A stretch of 64,000 nt of DNA from Candidatus Chlorohelix allophototropha (GCF_030389965.1 NZ_CP128400.1:2356001-2420000); one strand, 5' to 3'. Shown: positions 52,088-64,000, numbered from the stretch's first letter. Made by a program: numbers and translations. The notes: generated from the sequence alone by a model not told the origin.

Positions 52088-53956
52088 ATGAGCGGTCAGC
52101 TCGAAAAAGGCTATAAACTTGGACAATACGAAATTATTGAACCACTTGGAAAGGGCGGTATGGCTTCGGTTTATCGCGCTCACCAACCTAGCCTAGAGCG
52201 GGATGTGGCGATTAAAATTATGGCGGAGCAGTATGCCACAGACCCCTCATTCGTAGAACGCTTTCGGCGAGAGGCGCGTTCTATAGCCAAGTTGCGCCAC
52301 CCGAATATTTTGACGGTTTATGATGCCGGTGAAGATCACGGCTTGTTATATATGGTTATGGAACTGATAGAAGGACCTACCCTGAAAGATGAGATTCAGG
52401 GAAAGCCGCTTTCGCTGGATAAAACTGCCAAGGTTATGCAGCAAATCAGCGGCGCGCTGCATTACGCCAATAATTCCGGGATTATTCACCGTGATGTTAA
52501 ACCTTCCAATGTGCTGATCGACAAAACCGGGCGCGCTGTTTTGAGTGATTTTGGCATCGCAAAAATGGCAGAAGCCAAGACGCAATTGACCAGCACCGGA
52601 ACCGGCGTGGGTACGCCTGATTATATGAGTCCCGAACAGGCGATGGGTGAAGAATTGGACGCTCGCAGCGATGAGTATTCGCTAGGGGTGATGTTATATG
52701 AGATGTTGACGGGTCGCCCACCGTTTACCGGAGATACGCCGATTGCAGTGGTGATGGGGCATGTTAGCAAACCGCTGCCTTCCCCACGCCAGTATAATCC
52801 TGATATACCCCCTTCGGTTGAGCGCGTGATTAGCAAAGCCCTATCAAAGAAGGCAGAAGATCGCTATAAGGATTGCGAAACCTTTAATGATGCTTTGGTC
52901 GAGGCAATAAAAAATAAAGAGCGTGAGGCAACTCCTCCGGTTTCAACTTCCGGCGTAACGCAAGTGCAGGGTTATGCCCAACCCCGCCCCGGCAGCGGTT
53001 CTTACCAGACTGTAACTAACCCCGAGGCAGAGCAATTGTATGCGGAAGCTCGCCGTTTGGAACAGCAAAATAATTTTTATGGTTCTTACGATGCTTTCAA
53101 TCGGTTAAATAGTCGTTTCCCCGCTTATCGGGATGTAAATACCATATTACAGCGTTACCAATTGATGGGTTATGGAACAGGTCAGAACGTGGCATGGTCG
53201 AATCAGGTTCCAAGCGGTACAGGCTATCAGTCTTCACGCTCCTATACACCGGCATCAGGGCAGTATTATGGTGGTCAAACTCCGCCCCCGCTTGTCCCGA
53301 ATACCTCGGCAAAATCGGGCAGTTCCTTGCCAATTGTGCTGGGAATTGTAGGCGCGCTGGCGTTGGTGGCAGTGGTGGTGCTGGGAGTTTTGGTGGCGAC
53401 AGGCGGCGATAAGAAAGGAACTCCTACTGCGCAGGCGGCAGTGACCCCAACGAGTGCGCCTACAACTGCAGCTAACACAACTTCTGCCACTACTAAGGCT
53501 GTAACCACTACTGCGGTTACTTCCAAAGCCGCTACGACTACGGTTCGTCCGAATACTACTACCAGCGCGCCCCAAAACGGGACGGTTAATTTGGCTTATC
53601 CCGGCGCTGCTACTCTGGATATTCCCGATGTATTGCTATCGGATTTAGGAGATTCCTTTTCTCAACTTCAAAATGGGAAGGTGGAAGCCTATAAAACTTT
53701 GGATGATGCCAACAAGGTTAAAGATTACTATGTGAATAGTCTTTCTAAAGGGGGTTGGCAGGATCAAACCGATCAATTGAATATGGGTTCATCCTTGACC
53801 ACGCTTGAGAGTTTGGGCGCTTTTGTTCTGGGTTATCAGAAAGGTACGGACGCAGTGGCGATTATGTCTTTGCCCGGTTCGTTGGGTGGCGCGCTTGGCT
53901 TCACAAATGTTGGTCAGAAGGACACTTTAATTTTGGTTATTACCGGCAGCATGTAA
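52088..53956 (+). CDS. PknB-like transmembrane Ser/Thr protein kinase
   Basis: A 622-residue kinase with a Hanks-type domain in residues about 14-275: G-K-G-G-M-A-S-V-Y (glycine loop), V-A-I-K-I-M (ATP lysine), H-R-D-V-K-P-S-N-V (catalytic loop), D-F-G-I-A-K and the activation segment, S-P-E-Q-A. A Tyr/Gln/Pro-rich juxtamembrane region with a short TPR-like stretch (about 318-355) leads to one membrane helix (about 412-436), a Thr/Ala-rich linker and a ~125-residue extracytoplasmic domain, without PASTA repeats. It phosphorylates Ser/Thr in the cytoplasm in response to an outside cue. It stands alone, divergent from the sigma/anti-sigma pair, and ends at a strong terminator. Confidence 0.93.
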   Translation: MSGQLEKGYKLGQYEIIEPLGKGGMASVYRAHQPSLERDVAIKIMAEQYATDPSFVERFRREARSIAKLRHPNILTVYDAGEDHGLLYMVMELIEGPTLKDEIQGKPLSLDKTAKVMQQISGALHYANNSGIIHRDVKPSNVLIDKTGRAVLSDFGIAKMAEAKTQLTSTGTGVGTPDYMSPEQAMGEELDARSDEYSLGVMLYEMLTGRPPFTGDTPIAVVMGHVSKPLPSPRQYNPDIPPSVERVISKALSKKAEDRYKDCETFNDALVEAIKNKEREATPPVSTSGVTQVQGYAQPRPGSGSYQTVTNPEAEQLYAEARRLEQQNNFYGSYDAFNRLNSRFPAYRDVNTILQRYQLMGYGTGQNVAWSNQVPSGTGYQSSRSYTPASGQYYGGQTPPPLVPNTSAKSGSSLPIVLGIVGALALVAVVVLGVLVATGGDKKGTPTAQAAVTPTSAPTTAANTTSATTKAVTTTAVTSKAATTTVRPNTTTSAPQNGTVNLAYPGAATLDIPDVLLSDLGDSFSQLQNGKVEAYKTLDDANKVKDYYVNSLSKGGWQDQTDQLNMGSSLTTLESLGAFVLGYQKGTDAVAIMSLPGSLGGALGFTNVGQKDTLILVITGSM

Positions 53957-53986
53957 GAAGATATTTGAGATAGTTATGTATTCAGA

Positions 53987-54011
53987 CAAGGGGCTTATCC
54001 CCTTGTTTTTT
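53987..54011 (+). terminator. Intrinsic terminator after the kinase gene
   Basis: CAAGGGG-CTTAT-CCCCTTG followed by TTTTTTA, 31 nt after the stop. Its core and left flank repeat those of the hairpin at 22090-22107. Confidence 0.9.
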
Positions 54012-54088
54012 ATTATAATCTGGATGGTGTTGTGGTAGAATCGGGTTAAGTATTACAGTATTCAGGCTTTACGAGGACAGGAGTCACA

Positions 54089-54460
54089 ATGTCTGAAACA
54101 GTTACCACCCTACATGATGTGCAAATTCTGATTTGCACTCCCCACGAAAAGAAACTGGCAAGCGAAGCTGATGCTATAGCTCTGATCGGTGACGCGCTGT
54201 ACCACGGAACCGAGTTGATTGTTATTCCAGTAGAAAGACTTGAAGCTGCTTTTTTCCAACTCAAAACAGGTCTGGCAGGTCAAATACTTCAGAAATTCGT
54301 AACTTATAAACGGCGGTTGGTGATTCTAGGCGATATCTCACAGCATATTGCGCAAAGTCGCGCCTTTAAAGACTTTGTGTACGAAGCAAATCATGGCAAT
54401 CAGATTTGGTTTGTAACAAGCCTTCAGGAACTTAGCGAACGATTGAATCCTAAACGCTAG
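54089..54460 (+). CDS. DUF4180-family protein
   Basis: A 123-residue soluble protein. It has A-D-A-I-A-L-I-G-D-A-L-Y-H-G-T-E-L-I-V-I-P near 30-50, L-E-A-A-F-F-Q-L-K-T-G-L-A-G-Q-I-L-Q-K-F, and V-I-L-G-D-I-S, which together match the DUF4180 family; the family's function is not known. An AGGAG ribosome-binding site precedes the ATG. Its 3' end overlaps by 4 nt that of the convergent DNA methyltransferase gene. Confidence 0.85.
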   Translation: MSETVTTLHDVQILICTPHEKKLASEADAIALIGDALYHGTELIVIPVERLEAAFFQLKTGLAGQILQKFVTYKRRLVILGDISQHIAQSRAFKDFVYEANHGNQIWFVTSLQELSERLNPKR

Positions 54461-55413
54461 CCCTCGGCACTATTTGTTTCAGCAGAACTAAGTAAATCAT
54501 CGGAAAAAGGGTTGCTGTTTTGCCATCCGGTCAGCTTATTTTTGCGCCACTGTTCGAGGCGGCGAATAGTAATTTCGCAGAACACCGGATCAATATCGCT
54601 GGTTAAACAGACTCGCTCGCTCATTTCGGCTGCCAGCAAGGTAGTTCCGGCATGCGCGAAGAAATCCAGCACAATATCGCCGGGTTGGCTGCTTGCCTGA
54701 AGTATGCGATCAATGGCACGAAGCGGCTTTTGGGCATAACAGCCGTTCACGTTTTCTTTCATGCGGTAAAAGACCTGTTGCACATCGAACCAAACGTTAC
54801 CGGCTCTGATATTGGGGCTATGTCCGCGCTCAAGGTTCTCGCGGAAAGTTCCATCAATTTCCTTGTAATAGCCTTTAAGCGATTTGGGGATTTCGGTATA
54901 TTGAGGCGTAAAGAAAGGGTTGCCTAGAGTATAGAAAAGCAATTCTTGCCGTACCGACATCCAGTTTTTTTGAGTGCCGTAGCCGCGCTGATTGCGCAGG
55001 GTGATAAAGCTGCGGCTCGCAAAAGAAGTTTGGCGCATCATCAGCATAAATTCGGGCAGGGGTTGGAAGCCGTTATTTTGATCTGCACCAAGCCAAACAT
55101 AGAAACTGCTGTTTTCACAAAGATGTGCTTGGCTATTATCTATCCAACGGCGACACCATTCAATGTATTCTTCCACCGATCTAGTTTCAAATGCCACAAG
55201 GTTATATGGTGGGTCTTGAATGGCAAGGCTGGCGGCTGGCGAATCTTCGCAAAGACGATTTATCTGTTGGTTGTCTGTTGCGTCTAGGCAGCCCACTCGA
55301 TGCCCTTTTACCGGGTCACACCATATTTCGCCGGGCTTCAAACGACAAAACTCAAGGAGTTTTTGATGAATTTCGGGCGCAGTATCGAGGCGAGGTAAAG
55401 GGTCTTTTCTCAT
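54457..55413 (-). CDS. Site-specific DNA methyltransferase (orphan, N4/N6 amino type)
   Basis: A 318-residue methyltransferase. Catalytic motif D-P-P-Y is at 67-70 and the AdoMet-binding motif follows at the other end, D-F-F-A-H-A-G-T-T at 250-258, the order of the beta class. In the latter the usual G-S-G-T-T is A-H-A-G-T-T. It should methylate adenine N6 or cytosine N4 in a short DNA site; the site cannot be read from sequence. No restriction enzyme is nearby, so it is an orphan, perhaps regulatory or protective. Its start overlaps the stop of the dgt gene by 4 nt (ATGA), placing it last in a phaC-dgt-methyltransferase operon. Confidence 0.88.
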   Translation of the reverse strand: MRKDPLPRLDTAPEIHQKLLEFCRLKPGEIWCDPVKGHRVGCLDATDNQQINRLCEDSPAASLAIQDPPYNLVAFETRSVEEYIEWCRRWIDNSQAHLCENSSFYVWLGADQNNGFQPLPEFMLMMRQTSFASRSFITLRNQRGYGTQKNWMSVRQELLFYTLGNPFFTPQYTEIPKSLKGYYKEIDGTFRENLERGHSPNIRAGNVWFDVQQVFYRMKENVNGCYAQKPLRAIDRILQASSQPGDIVLDFFAHAGTTLLAAEMSERVCLTSDIDPVFCEITIRRLEQWRKNKLTGWQNSNPFSDDLLSSAETNSAEG

Positions 55414-56630
55414 ATGTTATAGATGCTACCGGTATTGGGTAAAAATAGTCGTGCGTAAACTTTTTCAGCGTATTCATCGGTCATTCCGGCGATATAGTCG
55501 CAAGCGATACGGAGTTTGCCCTCGTTGTCAGCTTCACGCCAAAGGTCTCTGAAATCGTTTGGAAACAGATAGGCGGTACGTTCTTCCGGGTTGCTGAAGA
55601 TTGAAAATAGCCCTTCTATAATACGCGCTGCTTTATTCTCTAGGGTGGCGATTCGTTCATCCTGAACCATAAGATGTAGCATCACTTCCATGAGCGCTTT
55701 GCTACGCGCTTTTTGTATCGGGTCAATCATCAGCTTGTAACGATAACGGTTGCTTATCTCGGCTGGTAAATCCGCCCCACTAACTTCTAACCTTTCGCTA
55801 GAAGTGATAAACTCGTGAATAAGGCGGCTAGTGTGTTGCTTGCGGGCGGCTTTGCGGCTGCGTTCGCTGGGTTGATTCTCGATAAAATGCATTTGTTCCA
55901 GCGCCCATTTTAGCAAATTATCATCAATAAAGGCAGTAGCCGCTTTGAGACGGGCGGAGGTTATCATGCCGCTTTTGATGCCATCCTCGAAATCATGCAC
56001 GCTGTAAGCGATTTCGTCCGCCCAATCCATTAGCTGACAATCGAAGCTACGCTCTGTCAAACTTCCGCCAAGACAAGCCCACTCTACTAGAGGTTGATCT
56101 TCCGTGTAATAGAATTTATGGCGATCAGGGGAATAGGGATATTTATATTTAAGGACACCATCCAGCGTGGCGCGTGTTAAGTTTAAGCCATCATAGTTAA
56201 GGGCTTTAATAGATAAGCGGCTTACTAGGCGCAAGTTTTGAGCATTACCTTCGAAGCCCCCGTGTCCTTGCATGCACCGATTTAACGCTGCTTCTCCGGC
56301 ATGCCCGAAGGGAGGATGACCGAGGTCGTGGGTTAGGCTTACACCTTCGAGTAAATCAGGGTTTGCTCCTAAGCGAAGCGCTAGTCCTTTGGCAATTTGG
56401 GCGGCTTCAAGCGAATGGGTCAGACGAGTTCGATAGAAGTCACCGCTGCCGCGCATAAATACCTGTGTTTTGCCCTGCAAGCGGCGGAAAGCAGAACTGT
56501 GAATTACGCGGGAACGATCAACCTCAAATTCGCCGCGCTCTTCGTCAGAAGGATGCGATTCGAGGTAAATACGCTCCCAATCGTGCGGACTGTATTCGAT
56601 TTGTGGCAAATTTCTGGAAATATTAGGCAC
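55410..56630 (-). CDS. dgt: dGTPase-like HD-domain deoxynucleotide triphosphohydrolase
   Basis: The 406-residue protein has R-V-I-H-S-S-A-F-R-R-L-Q-G-K-T-Q-V-F near 40-57, the metal His in R-L-T-H-S-L-E-A, and the H-D pair in L-T-H-D-L-G-H-P-P-F-G-H-A-G, followed by M-D-W-A-D-E-I-A-Y-S-V-H-D. These are the markers of dGTP triphosphohydrolases, which split dNTPs to nucleoside and triphosphate. It overlaps the phaC gene upstream by 8 nt and the methyltransferase gene downstream by 4 nt. Members can limit phage DNA synthesis by draining dNTPs, but here a housekeeping role is equally likely. Confidence 0.9.
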   Translation of the reverse strand: MPNISRNLPQIEYSPHDWERIYLESHPSDEERGEFEVDRSRVIHSSAFRRLQGKTQVFMRGSGDFYRTRLTHSLEAAQIAKGLALRLGANPDLLEGVSLTHDLGHPPFGHAGEAALNRCMQGHGGFEGNAQNLRLVSRLSIKALNYDGLNLTRATLDGVLKYKYPYSPDRHKFYYTEDQPLVEWACLGGSLTERSFDCQLMDWADEIAYSVHDFEDGIKSGMITSARLKAATAFIDDNLLKWALEQMHFIENQPSERSRKAARKQHTSRLIHEFITSSERLEVSGADLPAEISNRYRYKLMIDPIQKARSKALMEVMLHLMVQDERIATLENKAARIIEGLFSIFSNPEERTAYLFPNDFRDLWREADNEGKLRIACDYIAGMTDEYAEKVYARLFLPNTGSIYNI

Positions 56631-57750
56631 TACGTTGTTCCAACCAATTAGCGATTAGGGGCCAAAGCTGTGTTACTGCGCCGCGTCCGGCTACCATACC
56701 CACATGCCCGGCAGAAATGATGTGCTGAGTTTTATCCTCGCTGCTTATCATATCCACCAGAGTGCTACTCATATCCGGTGGTACAAGGTGATCTCTATCG
56801 GCGATAATACTGAGCAAGGAACAAGTTAGATTATTTAAATTGACGCACTTACCGCGAAGGGTAAGCCCACCCTTTACCAATTTGTTATTTCGATAGAAAT
56901 CTATAACCCAGCGACGGAACGTTTCACCTGCCATTGGGATACCATCGTTTATCCATTTGTTCATGGCTAGCCAAGATTCTACGTAATGATCATCCCACAA
57001 TTTCCCATGTAAATCGAGATAATTTTGAACATAATTCTGGAAGGGTTTAAGCATCTTAGTGCCGTAGTCTATTAAATCAGCAGGAATGATGCCAAGCCCA
57101 TCTACCAGCAAATCCACATTGAAATATTGTTCTTGAAGCCAGAGTGAGAAAGTATTGGCTTTTTCAAAGTCGATAGGGGCTGCCAGCAAAATCAGGTTTT
57201 TTGGCTGGTCGTCAGGGTGAGCAGCAGCATAGATAGTGCTCATTGTACCGCCCATACAATAGCCCAACAGCGAAAACTCATTTTGCCCGGTGATTTGGCG
57301 CATTTTGCCAATGGCGCGGGGGATATATTCGAGTACGTAATCTTCCAGATCCATTTCGGCATCTTCAAAAGCGGGTGTGCCCCAATCCAGTAAGAAAATA
57401 TCAAAGCCACGCTCTAACATGTAGCGTATGAAGCTGCTATTCGGGCGTAAATCGAGGATATAGGGCTTATTAATCAGCGCATAGATAATTAAGAGAGGGA
57501 TTCGGGGGCGTGTTTGCCCTAAGTTTCCACTATCATTAGCCAGATGATAACGGTACAAAGAAGCTTTATTGCGAAACCAGACTCTTTCTCGCGGTGTGGT
57601 TCCAACTTGTACAGAATTAATTTTTTCAGTTAGCTCAAGCGCGTTCAGGAGCTTACGTTCCCCGTGGGAAACTTGTTCCATAAACTTGTTATAGTAGCTT
57701 TCTTGGATTTCGGTAAGACTAAGCCATTCATCGGGTTTGGCAGTGGTCAT
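56623..57750 (-). CDS. phaC: Poly(3-hydroxyalkanoate) synthase, class III PhaC-like
   Basis: A 375-residue alpha/beta-hydrolase with the synthase lipase-like box G-Y-C-M-G-G (nucleophile Cys165), Asp320 in A-D-R-D-H-L-V-P-P and His349 in G-H-V-G-M-V-A-G. The size and motif fit class III PhaC, which polymerises hydroxyacyl-CoA. Class III enzymes need a PhaE partner, and none is seen in this window. I choose the ATG at 57750 because GGAGG lies 5 nt before it; an ATG at 57762 overlaps that site. It is the first gene of the phaC-dgt-methyltransferase operon and divergent from an acyl-CoA ligase that could supply CoA thioesters. Confidence 0.88.
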   Translation of the reverse strand: MTTAKPDEWLSLTEIQESYYNKFMEQVSHGERKLLNALELTEKINSVQVGTTPRERVWFRNKASLYRYHLANDSGNLGQTRPRIPLLIIYALINKPYILDLRPNSSFIRYMLERGFDIFLLDWGTPAFEDAEMDLEDYVLEYIPRAIGKMRQITGQNEFSLLGYCMGGTMSTIYAAAHPDDQPKNLILLAAPIDFEKANTFSLWLQEQYFNVDLLVDGLGIIPADLIDYGTKMLKPFQNYVQNYLDLHGKLWDDHYVESWLAMNKWINDGIPMAGETFRRWVIDFYRNNKLVKGGLTLRGKCVNLNNLTCSLLSIIADRDHLVPPDMSSTLVDMISSEDKTQHIISAGHVGMVAGRGAVTQLWPLIANWLEQRSA

Positions 57751-57957
57751 ATCCTCCTCCATTTTTAACGGCGTTCACTCACACTTATATGTTTTATGAT
57801 AACATCAAAACGTTCAAATTTCCAACAATATTTTCTATTTCTACACAGAGTAGCCGGATAAAAACCCTTGCCCGGAACGGAAAGTATATTTACATAACTT
57901 GACAAATTAAGGTAAAATAAATACACCGAATAATAAACTTGAATAAGGCTACCATTG

Positions 57958-59535
57958 ATGAATAACGCTATTCCGCTTGATGATCTGGTTCGGCGTATGG
58001 CTGACCGGGAGGCTTCCCGAACTGCGCTGGTATGGCGAGATCAGACTACCAGTTATCTGACACTCGATGCCCGAATTGACCGGGTTGCTTATGGTTTGTT
58101 ACGTATGGGTGTAACTGCGGGAAGTCGAGTCGTCCTCTACATGCATAATATTCCGCAGTTCATTGAAAGTTATATGGCGATAACGCGGATAGGCGCACTT
58201 GTTGTGCCGATAAATGTGCTTCACGAAGGGCGCGACCTCGAGTATTTGCTGGCAAATTGTGGGGCAGTGGGCATTATTACGATTGCGCCTTATTATCCCC
58301 GAATTAAAGAGGTGCGCAACACACTGGTGCGGTTGAAATGGGTTGTGTCGATTCGAGGGAACGCGCCTCAACCACCCAATACTATCGCGTGGGAAGATTT
58401 GATTGGGGAAGCGCTACCGGGTCGGCTGGATTCTTTTGCCGAACCGGATGATATAGCCCTGTTGGCTTATACTTCTGGAACTAGCGGGCCTCCTAAAGGG
58501 GTTTTACACACTCACAATAGTTTGCTAACAAACTGCCGACAGTTTAGTACGATGCAGCAAGTAGATTTTGGAAATATCGGTCCCGATGTGGTTTTATTAC
58601 CGATACCCCTTTTCAACCTCTATGGGCTTAATATTGGACTTAACCATACTCTTATGATGGGCGGCATGTTAGTTTTAATGGAGCGGTTCGACGCTATTCA
58701 TGCTCTGGAACTAATTCAGACACATGCCTGCACCGTTATACATGGCACCCCTTCTATTTTTCGTGATTTGGTTAATTCACCTGATTTATCGCAGGTTGAT
58801 TTAACCAGCCTCCGCTATGCCTTTTGTTATGGCGCTGCTCTCTCCGATGAAGTAGCTTCGGCTTTCTTGCGCCGAACTCGGCTGCAAATATTGGAGTGTT
58901 ACGGGTTGACTGAGGCAAGTCCTGTAGTAGCTTGTGCGGCGACCTCTAATAATTTCCGCCCCGGTTCGGTTGGACAACCCTTGCCGGGGGTAAAGGTACG
59001 GATGGTGGATGCCAACGATAATGACCTGCGCCCCGGTACGATCGGGGAAGTGGTGGTGTCGGGCGCGAACCTGATGCAAGATTATTTCAACCTACGTAAA
59101 TTTGAGGCAGCTTACAATTCCGCTTCTTCGGAGGAGTCGCCTGTTTCTTCTGATGCGCCATTATGGCTACATACCGGCGATATGGGCTGGATGGATCCTG
59201 ACTTTAATCTCTATCTGATAGACCGTCGTGAGGATATGATGTTTATCGATGGGGAGATGGTATTCCCACGCGAAATTGAGGAAGCATTAATCCAGCATCC
59301 GGCAGTGGCAGAAGCGGCAGCAATTCCGGTGCGATTGCCCGGTACTGAGCCACATTTTCAAGCAGTGGTAGTTTTGGACAGTTATCAGCAAAATGTACGC
59401 GAAAACGAATTGATCGAGTATTTGCGGAACTCTTTACCCGCCAAGCATATGCCTCAAAGAATCTACCTCGCAGATTACTTGCCGCGCCTAGTGAATGGGC
59501 GAATAATGCGCCGCGCCATTCGCTTAGGAAGCTAA
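57958..59535 (+). CDS. AMP-binding acyl-CoA synthetase (fatty acid CoA ligase family)
   Basis: A 525-residue adenylate-forming enzyme. The P-loop motif reads T-S-G-T-S-G-P-P-K-G-V (about 175-185), then Y-G-L-T-E-A-S-P (A5), L-H-T-G-D-M-G (A7), D-R-R-E-D-M (A8) and a C-terminal domain ending P-R-L-V-N-G-R-I-M-R-R, where the catalytic lysine is usually found as G-K-[IV]; here Arg occupies that place. It should activate a carboxylic acid through an acyl-AMP to the CoA thioester. The replacement of the A10 lysine could lower adenylation activity. An ATG at 57958 follows an AAGG site; the TTG one codon before is less likely. It is divergent from phaC. Confidence 0.88.
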   Translation: MNNAIPLDDLVRRMADREASRTALVWRDQTTSYLTLDARIDRVAYGLLRMGVTAGSRVVLYMHNIPQFIESYMAITRIGALVVPINVLHEGRDLEYLLANCGAVGIITIAPYYPRIKEVRNTLVRLKWVVSIRGNAPQPPNTIAWEDLIGEALPGRLDSFAEPDDIALLAYTSGTSGPPKGVLHTHNSLLTNCRQFSTMQQVDFGNIGPDVVLLPIPLFNLYGLNIGLNHTLMMGGMLVLMERFDAIHALELIQTHACTVIHGTPSIFRDLVNSPDLSQVDLTSLRYAFCYGAALSDEVASAFLRRTRLQILECYGLTEASPVVACAATSNNFRPGSVGQPLPGVKVRMVDANDNDLRPGTIGEVVVSGANLMQDYFNLRKFEAAYNSASSEESPVSSDAPLWLHTGDMGWMDPDFNLYLIDRREDMMFIDGEMVFPREIEEALIQHPAVAEAAAIPVRLPGTEPHFQAVVVLDSYQQNVRENELIEYLRNSLPAKHMPQRIYLADYLPRLVNGRIMRRAIRLGS

Positions 59536-59611
59536 GAAACCTGGTGTTAAGCCGAAAACGATGGATTCGCATTAAAATTTGGTAAATTCAAGAAATTGGG
59601 CTTAAAAGGGC

Positions 59612-59640
59612 TTGACATGCCTTGCGAGAAGTAGTATATT
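59612..59640 (+). promoter_or_regulatory. rRNA operon promoter
   Basis: TTGACA (59612-59617) and TATATT (59635-59640) are separated by 17 bp; transcription would start near 59647. A small hairpin TCGCCC/GGGCGA (59646-59651 with 59662-59667) lies at the start of the transcript. Confidence 0.85.
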
Positions 59641-59736
59641 AGCACTCGCCCCAAAAAAACAGGGCGACGCAAAAACAAAGGTAAGACTGGATAAGTATTA
59701 CAAATGCGTTTTGGCGGCGAGCTAATACTCGCGAGA

Positions 59737-59747
59737 GCACTTTAACA
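59737..59747 (+). promoter_or_regulatory. boxA antitermination element in the rRNA leader
   Basis: GCACTTTAACA matches the E. coli rrn boxA core GCTCTTTAACA at 10 of 11 bases and lies at the expected place between promoter and processing stem. Confidence 0.7.
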
Positions 59748-59750
59748 GTC

Positions 59751-59795
59751 GAGGAGTGATAGAGAAAAAAGAGATCACTCTCAAATATTGAATAG
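59751..59795 (+). other. 5' strand of the pre-16S processing stem
   Basis: GAGGAGTGATAGAGAAAA (59751-59768) and AATATTGAATAG (59784-59795) are complementary to TTTTCTCTGTCACTCCTC (61603-61620) and CTATTCAATATT (61591-61602). The 15 nt between the two 5' blocks contain an ATCACTC that can instead fold back on GAGTGAT (59754-59760). This long stem, bringing the ends of 16S together, is a probable RNase III substrate. Confidence 0.85.
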
Positions 59796-59887
59796 ATAAT
59801 CCATGAGAATTCAGGAACGTGACGGAGAAATCGTCAATTAAAGCTTTTTCTATTGAAGCCCGATCTAGGTCGGCGCTAAAAAGAAAA

Positions 59888-61364
<1,477 letters not shown>

Positions 61365-61590
61365 TAGGGATTAGAGCTGATCTCACGATCAGTTATCCCA
61401 GGTCAATGCGACAAGCATTGAAAGCGAGATAGGATGTCGGAAGAGGTGCGAAAGTAGGCATAGCCGAAAAGTAGCCCCACTTCGGTTCACTCGACTGGAG
61501 TTTGTCGTAACCTGTAGCACAGTATAACTGTGCAATAAAGGAATTTTGGAAAAGGCGTAGGCGATTATTCTAACGTTCTTTCTCAAAGAA

Positions 61591-61620
61591 CTATTCAATA
61601 TTTTTTCTCTGTCACTCCTC
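61591..61620 (+). other. 3' strand of the pre-16S processing stem
   Basis: Complementary to 59751-59768 and 59784-59795 over nearly its whole length, with a single G-U pair; it lies about 230 nt after the 16S end. A small hairpin GTTCTTT-CTC-AAAGAAC (61575-61591) precedes it. Confidence 0.85.
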
Positions 61621-61679
61621 GCATGTTAGGGTGGGCTCTTGAGAGGGCAACATCACTCGTGACCAACCCATTTAATTAT

Positions 61680-61752
61680 GGGGATGTAGCTCAGTTGGGA
61701 GAGCACCTCCTTTGCAAGGAGGGGGTCAGGGGTTCGAGCCCCCTCATCTCCA
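61680..61752 (+). tRNA. tRNA-Ala (anticodon TGC)
   Basis: A 73-nt cloverleaf: acceptor GGGGATG/CATCTCC with discriminator A, D-arm A-G-C-T-C-A-G-T-T-G-G-G-A-G-A-G-C, anticodon stem CCTCC/GGAGG with loop TTTGCAA (anticodon TGC, Ala), and T-arm with GGTTCGAGCC. CCA is not encoded. It sits in the 16S-23S spacer; the tRNA-Ile often found beside it is absent. Confidence 0.96.
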
Positions 61753-61899
61753 TCGACCCAAACAGATGGGCGAGTACTAGCAGTAAGCACATTAAAAAGC
61801 GAATAGAGGATTTGAGGTCCAAAGAAATAAAGAAAATTGTAAGAGTAACCTGTAAAAGTGTCTCGGAATAAGCGAGGGACTTAACGGGGGAGTTAAGCA
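61753..61899 (+). other. Spacer between tRNA-Ala and 23S rRNA
   Basis: No second tRNA. Part of the 23S processing stem is expected here; near its end CTTAAC-GGGGGA-GTTAAG (61879-61896) forms a small hairpin just before the 23S 5' end. Confidence 0.6.

Positions 61900-64000
<2,101 letters not shown>

Overview
The window looks like a chromosomal segment of a moderate-GC member of the Chloroflexota. This is inferred from the overall 16S/23S character and from protein style: lipoproteins with an A-C-G-D-N lipobox followed by Ala/Thr/Pro linkers, a Thr-rich anti-sigma factor, and transporters and GT-C-like membrane proteins of the kind common in that phylum. I cannot place it below phylum without a database. 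It holds about 40 protein genes, one transposase remnant, the 16S rRNA, a tRNA-Ala and the first ~2.1 kb of the 23S rRNA.

Layout. 0-2.4 kb: an acyl-CoA dehydrogenase followed by the start of a MaoC hydratase, then an atypical SDR. 2.4-6.8 kb: a LacI-type repressor divergent from a fructose/ribose-type ABC importer (frcB-frcC-frcA), with a consensus promoter and a palindromic operator between them. 7.0-9.7 kb: a duplicated-domain protein of unknown function paired with a DyP peroxidase. 9.9-11.8 kb: a 52-residue protein behind a perfect-consensus promoter, and a rhodanese/Cys-cluster pair. 12.1-14.4 kb: a large GT-C-like membrane protein. 14.4-19.3 kb (minus strand): an operon TPR protein > M24 peptidase > MFS transporter > SLOG (LSDAT) sensor > SLATT two-TM protein, the last two forming a predicted nucleotide-sensing/membrane-effector module. 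19.4-27.4 kb: lipoate ligase, LCP cell-wall ligase, a rifamycin phosphotransferase, a WD40 lipoprotein, a TPR-MshEN protein and a small Cys protein. 27.6-30.6 kb: a broken transposase, then a PadR regulator with a DHA2 drug exporter. 30.9-31.6 kb: rhodanese and glutaredoxin.

31.6-49.5 kb is the most unusual part. A copper operon (TauE/SafE-cupredoxin protein, CopZ, and a CopA ATPase with a ~300-residue C-terminal extension) is divergent from a tandem duplication of a two-gene cassette. Each cassette holds a giant Tat-exported multicopper oxidase (1575 and 1560 residues) and its own TatA. In both oxidases the catalytic fold is interrupted by 12 tandem ~35-40-residue Gly-Tyr-x-x-x-Pro repeats, and the protein ends in an FN3 domain. 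The ATPase may supply copper and the dedicated TatA may help export the folded oxidase. The substrate is unknown; a metal or phenolic substrate at the cell surface is a reasonable guess. The first cassette sits behind a near-consensus promoter and a ~460-nt structured leader.

49.5-59.5 kb: an ECF sigma/anti-sigma pair, a PknB-like kinase, a DUF4180 protein, an overlapping phaC > dgt > DNA methyltransferase operon and an acyl-CoA ligase. 59.6-64.0 kb: the rRNA operon with promoter, boxA, a long pre-16S processing stem, 16S, tRNA-Ala(TGC) and partial 23S.
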